From: Prevotella sp.
GTDB lineage: Bacteria > Bacteroidota > Bacteroidia > Bacteroidales > Bacteroidaceae
Direction of reading: 5' to 3'
NCBI GenBank assembly: GCA_022511045.1
Contig: JAFLSF010000006.1
Span: forward strand, 1-57,523
DNA length: 57,523 bases
Part shown: one piece after another, positions 39,847 to 47,875 of the stretch
How the letters are laid out: every line of letters starts with the position of its first letter
How positions within the stretch are numbered: the stretch's first letter is position 1
The notes under the pieces: model-generated
What the model saw: the letters and a program-made list of their open reading frames with translations, nothing else
Databases searched by the model: none
Told to the model about the DNA's origin: nothing
Position numbers and translations under genes: made by a program

Positions 39847-41616
39847 TTACATCAACTTTCCTTTTGCAGCCAGCGTATCATAGTTGTTGTTTAAGTCACG
39901 CCAGTCGGTTTTTGTCCGAGGGTCAATACCATTGATATATTTCTCAATATTGGTATAACCGTCACCATTACAGTCCTGTTGAGCATCGCTGGCGTCATGA
40001 GGATTTAAGCCATAGCGGATTTCCCATTCATCAGGCATACCATCATTGTCGCTGTCCTTATAGGGTTCCCAAGCACGGTACTCTGGGTAGCCGCCCATCT
40101 GGCGTGGGTCTGTGATGATACCCTGCTTGTAAGAGTCTTGGGGCAGACGACGATATTTGAAGTATCCTTGCTCATTCTTTGATTGTTCGTGCAGACCCCA
40201 CATGTCACCGTAAGGATTTTGAGGCTGCTTAGTCTTTTTCTCTATCTTGGCCAACTCTTTCTCGTAGTTCTCTACATAATAAGCCTGACCAGTACGAACC
40301 TCCTCACAAATGCGCTGGTCAACGATGTCACGACAAGGAATTGTTGCTCCAGCATTGCCGAGTACCCAGTCGAAAGCTTGCTCGGTACCCATGATTTGTA
40401 CATAAGGCATCTCAAACGGCTCATTGGAGCGCATCAGCGCCATCTCAGTCTTATCCAAGTCGCCGTCCTTGTCTGCTGTCTGTATGCCGCCATTCCAGTT
40501 ATCCTTCGTAACTTCGGGATAACCCTCGACAATGTTGCCTACGGCATAAACGCGGCCGAACTGCTTGAAGGGGAACAAACCCTCCGAACGGCTTTCAGAT
40601 TTCACGATACGGCGTCCTATGGGAGTGCCTTTTGGTGTCAGCGGACCAGGTTTGTAGTAGTTGTTAATGAAGTTCGACATAGTGGTAAACTCGCCGCCGT
40701 CGGCAGTGCGGTGTACCCAATTGTAAATAACGTTGTTGACAAAATTAAATACGCCACCCCAGCCGATACTTGGGTTACGACCTGTGTTGTCTGCCCAGAG
40801 ATTACGCATGAAAGTAGTGTTCTCGCCACCGATGGTTGAACCGAAGGCATGATTCCAAGTATCAAGTGCCTTAGCTGAAATGGTATTCTGGATGGTGACA
40901 TTTACAGTAGGCTCTTTGCGCTTAGGCTTGCCGTCATTCATATCGAACATGTGGCGATAGAACGAAATATTCTCATCCAGACCCCATTCGCAGGAGCAGT
41001 GGTCAATCATGATGTTGCCTATGGGATTGCCGCCGAACGAATCTTCGCGATTGAGAACCAATGTCTCACCACGACGGAAACGCATGTGGCGCACAATAAC
41101 GTCGTGAGTGTCAACTTGGAACGATTCGCCTGTAATCATTACACCGTCGCCTGGAGCCGTCTGGCCAGCAATGGTGATATAGGGAGCACGGACAAAGATA
41201 GGAGACTTTAGGTGGATGATGCCGCTGACATTGAACACCACGATACGAGCGCCACCTTGCTCACAGGCCCAGCGGAACGAACCAGGACCATCGTCGTTCA
41301 GATTCGTCACCGTCAGCACCTTGCCGCCACGTCCGCCAAAAGTGAACATGCCGCCACCTTCAGCACCCGGGAATGCAGGAATCTTAGCTTGACGCAAGTC
41401 GTAGGGACGCGAAGCCCAGGGTACATAAGGGCGTCCAGCCTTAGCCTCTTCAATAACGATGGGGAAAGCAACCTCCCATGCGGAGTCGCTATGAGCCTCC
41501 CATTGTTTCTTCTGCTTCTCGATGAGTTGCTTGGCCTCATTCGTTAATTGCGGGTACTGTGCGCTTGCTGATAGTGTCATCAGACCAGCAACAGCCATCA
41601 TGATAATCTTTTTCAT
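39847..41616 (-). CDS. Pectate lyase-like protein (polysaccharide lyase family 1 type)
   Basis: The 589-residue precursor starts with a signal peptide (MKKIIMMAVAGLMTLSASAQ). The beta-helix core starts at IPAFPGAEGGGMFTFGGRGG and includes LNDDGPGSFRWACEQGG, IAGQTAPGDGVMI, HDVIVRHMRFRRGE and IDHCSCEWGLDENISFY, the arrangement of PL1 pectate lyases, in which Asp/Glu bind Ca2+. Near the end DSDNDGMPDEWEIRYGLNP and DCNGDGYTNIEKYI form Ca2+-binding thrombospondin-3-like repeats. The enzyme should cut polygalacturonate by beta-elimination outside the cell. It heads the minus-strand half of the PUL and is divergent from the plus-strand half. Confidence 0.9.
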   Translation of the reverse strand: MKKIIMMAVAGLMTLSASAQYPQLTNEAKQLIEKQKKQWEAHSDSAWEVAFPIVIEEAKAGRPYVPWASRPYDLRQAKIPAFPGAEGGGMFTFGGRGGKVLTVTNLNDDGPGSFRWACEQGGARIVVFNVSGIIHLKSPIFVRAPYITIAGQTAPGDGVMITGESFQVDTHDVIVRHMRFRRGETLVLNREDSFGGNPIGNIMIDHCSCEWGLDENISFYRHMFDMNDGKPKRKEPTVNVTIQNTISAKALDTWNHAFGSTIGGENTTFMRNLWADNTGRNPSIGWGGVFNFVNNVIYNWVHRTADGGEFTTMSNFINNYYKPGPLTPKGTPIGRRIVKSESRSEGLFPFKQFGRVYAVGNIVEGYPEVTKDNWNGGIQTADKDGDLDKTEMALMRSNEPFEMPYVQIMGTEQAFDWVLGNAGATIPCRDIVDQRICEEVRTGQAYYVENYEKELAKIEKKTKQPQNPYGDMWGLHEQSKNEQGYFKYRRLPQDSYKQGIITDPRQMGGYPEYRAWEPYKDSDNDGMPDEWEIRYGLNPHDASDAQQDCNGDGYTNIEKYINGIDPRTKTDWRDLNNNYDTLAAKGKLM

Positions 41617-42107
41617 GTCACTTTGCTTTAGTTAGAACTAATCCTTTTTTATAATTTTACATTTTAAAGACGCATACGCCCGCCGATTGTCGCCATGTTC
41701 GCAGAATGATAAACGTTTTTTAACGCGGGCACTTTCTTTTTCTGCTTAAATACATATTAAACTTTATCTATGCGTACGCGATATGCGTAGAGTTTAAGAA
41801 ACTACTGCATCATTAGGACTTACTGCTGACGAGTATAGGGCTTGCTATTTGTATACGCCGTGTATACAAAGTGTATATCAGGCGTATACAAGTTGTATAT
41901 CAGGGGTATACAAACTGTATACATAGGGGAGACAAAGGGTATACAATATGCTCATGAGTGACGAGAATAGTCCTTGTCGCTCGTGAATCGGCGCTTTGTT
42001 ATTTGCAAGTCGTTGTATTAAATTTTTCGAAATTTATATTAAATGATGACAAAGCAAGTATTAAATCGTCCTAAATAACGTAAAACTATATAGTTTGTAG
42101 CTACTAA
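41617..42107. other. Divergent PUL control region
   Basis: The 491-bp gap between the divergent halves of the PUL has no gene. It holds the direct repeats ATGCGTA at 41770-41776 and 41783-41789 (13-bp pitch), which may be an operator. It also holds the phased array R3 (41818-41977) and an AT-rich stretch before 42108. No clean TAnnTTTG promoter is seen on either strand; TATAGTTTG at about 42090 is a near match for the plus-strand operon. Confidence 0.5.
41818..41977. repeat. 11-bp phased array with GTATAC core, copy R3
   Basis: Nine hexamers lie exactly 11 bp apart at 41851, 41862, 41873, 41884, 41895, 41906, 41917, 41928 and 41939. Six are GTATAC, two are GTATAT (41873, 41895) and one is GGAGAC (41928). 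In register are ACTTAC (41818), ACGAGT (41829) and GCTTGC (41840) on the left, and GCTCAT (41950), ACGAGA (41961) and CCTTGT (41972) on the right. Unit number, order and the off-type GGAGAC at position eight agree with R2, although several spacers differ. The array lies between the divergent pectin operons. Confidence 0.95.
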
Positions 42108-42998
42108 ATGGACAAAACTACTATCAAAAGGTACCTCGCAATAGGGGTTTTCACCATGTTGTCAGCATGCCCTATCGGTGTGTCTGCCCAGCAATATCGG
42201 GTGGCAGCCTGCGACTGGATGATGCTGAAACGCCAGAAACTTGGCGAGTTTCAGCTGGCCAAGGATATTCAAGCCGATGGTATCGAGATGGACATGGGAC
42301 CGCTGGGACAGCGGGAACTGTTTGATAACAAGTTGCGTGACCCGCAGTTCCAGCAACTCTTTCGCCATACAGCCGATTCTTTAGGCGTGGCAGTACCCTC
42401 AATGGCTATGTCGGGATTTTTTGCCCAAAATTTCCTCACCCGTCCTAATTACAAGGAACTGGTCGAAGATTGTCTGCGCTCGATGGACGTAATGGGGGCT
42501 AAGGTTGCTTTCCTGCCTTTGGGAGGTAGCGGCCGCGAATGGCAAACGGCTGGAGAGGCACGCCGAGAATTGGTGCGCCGCCTGCATGAAGTCGGAGAAA
42601 TAGCCCGTCAGCAAGGCAAGACTATAGCTATAAGGACGGCTCTTGATTCACGCGAAAACTTGTCGTTGCTGAAAGAAGTCAATAGCGAAGGCATTAAGAT
42701 TTACTACAATCTGCAAGATGCCGTAGACCAGGGTCTCAATCCCTGCAAGGAACTGAAGCAATTAGGAGCAAAAAACATAGCGCAGATTCATGCGTCGCTC
42801 ACCGACAGTGTGACGCTGGACCGCGACCCTCGCATAGACCTGCATCAGGTGAAGCGCGTGCTTGATAAAATGAAGTGGAGCGGATGGCTTGTCGTAGAAC
42901 GGAGCCGCGACGCCCAAGATGTACGCAATGTTCGTGGTAATTACGGCCGCAACGTGGCTTATCTAAAGGAAATATTTCAAAACAATAAATCACTTTAA
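42108..42998 (+). CDS. Secreted TIM-barrel protein of the sugar phosphate isomerase/epimerase family
   Basis: The 296-residue precursor has a signal peptide (to about VSAQ, residue 28) and the AP-endonuclease-2-like TIM barrel of sugar isomerases. Recognisable strands are ADGIEMDMGP, AKVAFLPLGGSG, KTIAIRTALDS, GIKIYYNLQDAVDQG, IAQIHASLTD and GWLVVERSRD. In active members the third of these usually reads ENH, where Glu binds the metal; here it reads RTA, so the first ligand appears lost, while Asp, His and the final Glu remain. It may bind a sugar or have a changed mechanism. It opens the plus-strand PUL operon. Confidence 0.8.
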   Translation: MDKTTIKRYLAIGVFTMLSACPIGVSAQQYRVAACDWMMLKRQKLGEFQLAKDIQADGIEMDMGPLGQRELFDNKLRDPQFQQLFRHTADSLGVAVPSMAMSGFFAQNFLTRPNYKELVEDCLRSMDVMGAKVAFLPLGGSGREWQTAGEARRELVRRLHEVGEIARQQGKTIAIRTALDSRENLSLLKEVNSEGIKIYYNLQDAVDQGLNPCKELKQLGAKNIAQIHASLTDSVTLDRDPRIDLHQVKRVLDKMKWSGWLVVERSRDAQDVRNVRGNYGRNVAYLKEIFQNNKSL

Positions 42999-43003
42999 AA
43001 CAA

Positions 43004-44464
43004 ATGCTTATGAAAAAACTGCAATTTATGGCATGGCCGAAACTCTGCTCGCTATTCCTGTTTGGAGCCGCTGCACTGTTTACGGTATCATGTGCCGATG
43101 ATGAACTTTCTGGCGACACATTTGTAGGCACCTATTCAGGAAGTCAACTGTCAAAGCCAGATGAAGGTAGCATTACAATCAAGACTAGTGCTGATAGAAC
43201 TACACAGACTGTTTCATGGAAAACCGTTGACGGTGCTTTAAGTTATGTTATCAATGTAAGAGCGGGAAGTAACAAGGACAGTTATGATGAAGTTGTGGCG
43301 AAAGATGTGTTGGTACGAGGTAATTCTTATACTTTTGCTCGTACATCGAAGAAATACTATCGCGTTTCTCTGACAACTGCATACAATCCTGCTGAGGGCA
43401 ATACCGCTTCTGATCCTAATGACCCAGCTGTTAAGGAGTGGGATACTTTCTCTACAGATATTACACTGCCAGTAGGAACAGACTTGGCCAGCTATTTTAA
43501 GGAGAATGACCCAAAGACTTTGAGCGAGGGTATGCCTTTGATTATTGGTCTTGAGGCAGGAGGAGAATATACAGTATCTGATGCTATAGATTTTTCTGGT
43601 GTCAATGCTACAATCAGTGGCGATAGCGAGAACATGCCTGTTATAACTTTTGCAAATCAGGCAGAGTCAATGGGAACTATAGTGACTGACTATACTTTCG
43701 GCTTTGAGAATGTAGAAATCCAGTGGGAGGAATCTGAATCTGCTGGAACTGCGTTAGTTCAATTAAGCAAAACACCAGGCTATGAGGCTACCAATAATTA
43801 TTACCGCATTGATAGAATTTCGTTTACCAATGTAAAGATAACAGACCTAAAGGGATGCCTTGTTTTTGATAATAGTGTCCAATATTGCATAGTTGAGCTA
43901 ACTATTGACAATTGCCTCATGAAATTAGCAACAGTGACATCAGCAATAAACAATGGTTCGCTTATTTCCATTTTTGGTGGTGGTATCAAGGATTTCTCAA
44001 TCAGTAATTCTACGGTATATCAGACGGGAGAGGGTAATTCTCAGTACTTCCTCCGCTATAATAATTCTGCACGTATAGACCGCTTTGGTTTTAATGAATC
44101 AGGATATGAACCAAATAAGACCACGATAACTTATCATAATAATACTTTCTATAAGGTTGCCTCTGGTAACTGGTCTAACTATACGGGTATACAAAACGGA
44201 ACCATATATGATATTTCTAAGAATATATGGTTTGAATGTGGTGACGGTGCAATTGCTCGTCGTATTTTAGGAAACGGCTCTCTGTCATCATCTTCTTCTG
44301 CCACTTGGACCTTTAATACTTATTCAGCAGATCAGGGAACTTATGATACAGGAACCTATTTTACCACTGACCCTGGTTTTGCTAATCCAGCCGAGGGTGA
44401 CTTTACCATCAGTGGCTCTGATCAGTTGAGCAACCAGACTGGTGACCCACGTTGGCTTAAATAA
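43004..44464 (+). CDS. DUF4957/DUF5123-like surface lipoprotein (SusE/F position)
   Basis: The 486-residue lipoprotein precursor (VSCADDE, Cys at about 30) begins with a fibronectin-III-like domain (TQTVSWKTVDGALSYVINVRAG). A beta-helical C-terminal half follows (SFTNVKITDLKGCLVFDN, IKDFSISNSTVYQTG, ISKNIWFECGDG) and ends in DFTISGSDQLSNQTGDPRW. This matches the DUF4957/DUF5123 proteins that accompany SusCD in pectin loci and probably bind polygalacturonate on the cell surface. An ATG at 43010 is an equally good start. It lies 5 bp after the TIM-barrel gene and 30 bp before susC. Confidence 0.8.
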   Translation: MLMKKLQFMAWPKLCSLFLFGAAALFTVSCADDELSGDTFVGTYSGSQLSKPDEGSITIKTSADRTTQTVSWKTVDGALSYVINVRAGSNKDSYDEVVAKDVLVRGNSYTFARTSKKYYRVSLTTAYNPAEGNTASDPNDPAVKEWDTFSTDITLPVGTDLASYFKENDPKTLSEGMPLIIGLEAGGEYTVSDAIDFSGVNATISGDSENMPVITFANQAESMGTIVTDYTFGFENVEIQWEESESAGTALVQLSKTPGYEATNNYYRIDRISFTNVKITDLKGCLVFDNSVQYCIVELTIDNCLMKLATVTSAINNGSLISIFGGGIKDFSISNSTVYQTGEGNSQYFLRYNNSARIDRFGFNESGYEPNKTTITYHNNTFYKVASGNWSNYTGIQNGTIYDISKNIWFECGDGAIARRILGNGSLSSSSSATWTFNTYSADQGTYDTGTYFTTDPGFANPAEGDFTISGSDQLSNQTGDPRWLK

Positions 44465-44494
44465 CCTATTGTGAAAACTTAAAACAATCAAGAT

Positions 44495-47400
44495 ATGAAA
44501 AAACAAATCATCAGTTTATGCTTGGGCTTTATGGCTTTGTTCTCAACGCCAGCCTTAGCACAAGATCAGACGGTGAAAGGAACAGTGCTTGACGAAAGTG
44601 GCGAACCCATTATCGGTGCATCTGTGGTTGTTGCCGGTGATAAAGGAAAAGGAACAATAACGGACTTGGATGGTAACTATACGTTATCAGTACCCAAGAA
44701 TGGCAAGGTAGTTATTTCCTATATTGGTTATCTGCCACAGACTGTTGCACCTGGTGGTACTATCACTTTAAAGGAAGACAGTCAGAGTCTGGAAGAAGTG
44801 GTAGTCGTTGGTTATGGCACCCAGAAAAAAGCTCACCTAACGGGTTCTGTTGCCTCAGTACCTGTAGATGACATTCAAGACCTCGCTAATGGCAATCTTG
44901 CTTCGTCACTTAGTGGTTTGGTAAACGGTCTTTCTGTCAGTGGTGGTGAGGGACGCCCTGGAGAATCGGCTTCTATGCGTGTTCGTGACGCGGGTTCTCT
45001 TGGCTCACTCGGTGTCAATTCTCAAAGTCCTTTGTTCGTTATTGATGGATACATCTATCCTAACGATGTGAAAATTGGTAATGAAACCAAGAACCTCGGT
45101 GAGGAGGCTTTCAATAACCTTGACCCCTCTGAGGTGGAAAACATTTCTGTGTTGAAGGATGCTTCTGCTGCCGTTTATGGTGCCCGTGCTGCTAATGGTG
45201 TCATTTTGGTAACAACTAAAAAGGGTAAGACGGGTGAGCCTTCTATCTCATATAGTGGCCAGTTTGGTTTTACCAATGCTATTACCAGACCTAAAATGTT
45301 GAATGCCTATGACTATGGCCGACTTTATAACATCATTAAGTCTGCGGATCCCAGCAATACTTCTTTGGATATTAAAAATGCGCTTTTCCAATATGACGAG
45401 TTGCAGACCATGCGTGGTTTGGACTATGACTTGTTAGACAAGTATTGGGAGACGGGCTCAACGACGCGTCATAGCGTTAATATCAGTGGAGCTACCGATA
45501 AGGTAAACTACTTTGCTGGAATCAGCTATTTCGATCAAGGAGGTAACCTTGGAAAGTTGGAGTACAATCGTTGGAACTATCGTGCTGGTGTGGAAGTTAA
45601 GCTAAGCAAGTGGCTTTCTGCTGGTCTGACAGTCAGCGGTGACTATGGCAAAAAGGAGACTCCATATATCAACAACTATAGCAATAGGGACTATTCTTTC
45701 TTGTTGACTCATCCTCGTTACATTCCTGAAGAAGTTAACGGATATGCTATTCCTACTTATGGACCTGATGGTAATGTTAGTGGTATGCAGAACTACTCAT
45801 TTAGTGTGCTCCAGAATAATGGTGACTATAGTGAGAACCAGACCAACAACATGAACATCAATGGTAATCTTAGCTATGATTTCGGATGGAGCAATTTGCT
45901 GAAAGGCTTGAAGTTGAAGTTCTCTTATTCAAAGAGTATCAACAATGATAAAACCAAGCAATATGGTTCTGCCTATACGCTGTACACCATGAATCAGCGA
46001 TATGGTAGCGGTGGACACTTGTTTACACCTACTGGTGAGGAAGACCCAACCTATAATTATTTAGCCGCAAGCAATTTTAATGCTCGAAACCTTGATAATG
46101 GTGATATGTTGTATAGGACGATGTCTCGTGCTGACAACTATCAGATTAACTTCACAGCTCAATATCAGCGCAAGTTTGGTGACCATGATATTAGTGCACT
46201 GTTCTCTATTGAGCGCTCTGAAGCTGAGAGTGAGTGGCTTTTGGGAAGACGTGGACAGCCTTATGAGTTTACGACTGGACAGTGGAATTCTGCAGAGGGA
46301 GAACATCACACAGAGTTTACGCGTGTTGAAAGCGGTACTATGTCTTATATCGGACGTATCAACTATGCCTATTCTAATCGTTATCTGGCAGAGTTCTTGA
46401 TTCGTTCTGATGCTTCTACCAAATTCGCTCCCAACAACTATTGGGGAACTTTCCCTGCTATCAGTGCTGGTTGGATTGTCAGTGAAGAGCCTTGGTTCTC
46501 AAAGGTTAAGTGGTTAGAGTGGGTTGATTTCTTGAAACTGCGTGCTAGCTGGGGTATGACTGGTCGTGACAATCTTTCTGCATGGCAGTGGATGCAGGTT
46601 TATTTCTTGGATGCCAACCGAGGTGTTGTGTTTGGTGAAGGAAACGGTAATGCTGCTAAGTCGCGTATCACTATCAATCCCAACTATTCGGCTGTTAATT
46701 CAGACGTACATTGGGATAAGTCGTATAAGACCAATATCGGACTTGATTTGCAGTTCTTGAGGAAGCGACTGGCTATCAATATTGATTATTACTTTGAGAA
46801 GAATAGAGAGATGTTGCTGAAACTCTCACAGGATGTAGCATCTACTATTGGTACGACAACAGCTTCAACGAACTATGGTGAGATGAATAGCTGGGGATGG
46901 GAGTTAGGCATTACATGGCGTGACCAGATTGGCAAGGACTTCAAGTATCACGTTGGCGTCAATACGGGCTATAGTGACAACGAAGTGTTGGTAATGGACT
47001 GGACAACCAAGCCTGGTGAAATGTATATGAGTATTCGGCCTGGTGGTCGTACGGATACGGGTGTATGGGGTATGGAATGTATTGGTATGTTCCGCAACTA
47101 CCATGATATTGACGAATATTTCGATAAATACTTGAAGAAGCCAGATGGCACTTATGGCCAGTATATGGGCAAGAGCAAAGATCAGGTGAAGCCTGGTATG
47201 CTGATATATAAAGATGTGCGTGGCTATGATTCTGAAACAGGACAATATACAGGTCCAGACCATGAAGTTAGTCAAGAATTTGACCAAGTGTTACTTTCAA
47301 ACCGCCAGAATCCTTATAGTGTAACTACTAACTTCGGTTGTGAGTGGAAAGGTCTTTCCTTGTCTGGACAAATCAGTGCAAACTGGGGTGGATATGAAAT

Positions 47401-47839
47401 CATTCCTTCCGCAGCTATCTCAGTACCTTCTGTGAGTGTTCTGGAGAGTACAAACTTTGCATCGTTCTGGAATCCTGACGACGTATATGTATATCAAGAT
47501 ATTTATGATGCTCAAGGACGTTTATTGCAGGCGATGAATCATGATGCAAAATATCCCGTATTTCCAACTGGTGACTTTAGCATCAATGGTGTCTCCTCAA
47601 GTTTTTGGCGCGTTAGCGCAGCAAGAGTTAGATTGACTCGATTGACAATTGCTTATAGCATTCCTAAACAGTGGCTTAAGAGCGTTGCGTTCATCAAGAG
47701 TGCACGTGTTAACGTGACAGGACAGAACTTGATTAACTTCTACAATCCTTATCCCGACAGGTTTACCAATTCTTGGGCTGGATATTATGAATATCCTAAC
47801 CTGCGTAAATGGACTGTTGGTGTAAACCTCTCGTTCTAA
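44495..47839 (+). CDS. SusC/RagA-family TonB-dependent outer membrane transporter
   Basis: The 1114-residue precursor has a signal peptide ending near residue 22, then a carboxypeptidase-regulatory-like domain (GTVLDESGEPIIGASVVV). A TonB-box-like stretch and the plug (EEVVVVGYGTQKKAHLTGSV, SPLFVIDGYIYP, ISVLKDASAAVYGARAANGVILVTTKKGK) follow. The beta-barrel ends in a terminal Phe (VGVNLSF) for outer membrane insertion. It imports oligosaccharides with the SusD lid encoded next. No STN signalling domain precedes the plug, so control through a FecR/sigma relay is unlikely. Pectin oligosaccharides are the probable cargo. Confidence 0.97.
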   Translation: MKKQIISLCLGFMALFSTPALAQDQTVKGTVLDESGEPIIGASVVVAGDKGKGTITDLDGNYTLSVPKNGKVVISYIGYLPQTVAPGGTITLKEDSQSLEEVVVVGYGTQKKAHLTGSVASVPVDDIQDLANGNLASSLSGLVNGLSVSGGEGRPGESASMRVRDAGSLGSLGVNSQSPLFVIDGYIYPNDVKIGNETKNLGEEAFNNLDPSEVENISVLKDASAAVYGARAANGVILVTTKKGKTGEPSISYSGQFGFTNAITRPKMLNAYDYGRLYNIIKSADPSNTSLDIKNALFQYDELQTMRGLDYDLLDKYWETGSTTRHSVNISGATDKVNYFAGISYFDQGGNLGKLEYNRWNYRAGVEVKLSKWLSAGLTVSGDYGKKETPYINNYSNRDYSFLLTHPRYIPEEVNGYAIPTYGPDGNVSGMQNYSFSVLQNNGDYSENQTNNMNINGNLSYDFGWSNLLKGLKLKFSYSKSINNDKTKQYGSAYTLYTMNQRYGSGGHLFTPTGEEDPTYNYLAASNFNARNLDNGDMLYRTMSRADNYQINFTAQYQRKFGDHDISALFSIERSEAESEWLLGRRGQPYEFTTGQWNSAEGEHHTEFTRVESGTMSYIGRINYAYSNRYLAEFLIRSDASTKFAPNNYWGTFPAISAGWIVSEEPWFSKVKWLEWVDFLKLRASWGMTGRDNLSAWQWMQVYFLDANRGVVFGEGNGNAAKSRITINPNYSAVNSDVHWDKSYKTNIGLDLQFLRKRLAINIDYYFEKNREMLLKLSQDVASTIGTTTASTNYGEMNSWGWELGITWRDQIGKDFKYHVGVNTGYSDNEVLVMDWTTKPGEMYMSIRPGGRTDTGVWGMECIGMFRNYHDIDEYFDKYLKKPDGTYGQYMGKSKDQVKPGMLIYKDVRGYDSETGQYTGPDHEVSQEFDQVLLSNRQNPYSVTTNFGCEWKGLSLSGQISANWGGYEIIPSAAISVPSVSVLESTNFASFWNPDDVYVYQDIYDAQGRLLQAMNHDAKYPVFPTGDFSINGVSSSFWRVSAARVRLTRLTIAYSIPKQWLKSVAFIKSARVNVTGQNLINFYNPYPDRFTNSWAGYYEYPNLRKWTVGVNLSF

Positions 47840-47875
47840 ACTATTATTTAATGAAAATCATAAAATTCAAGAGTT

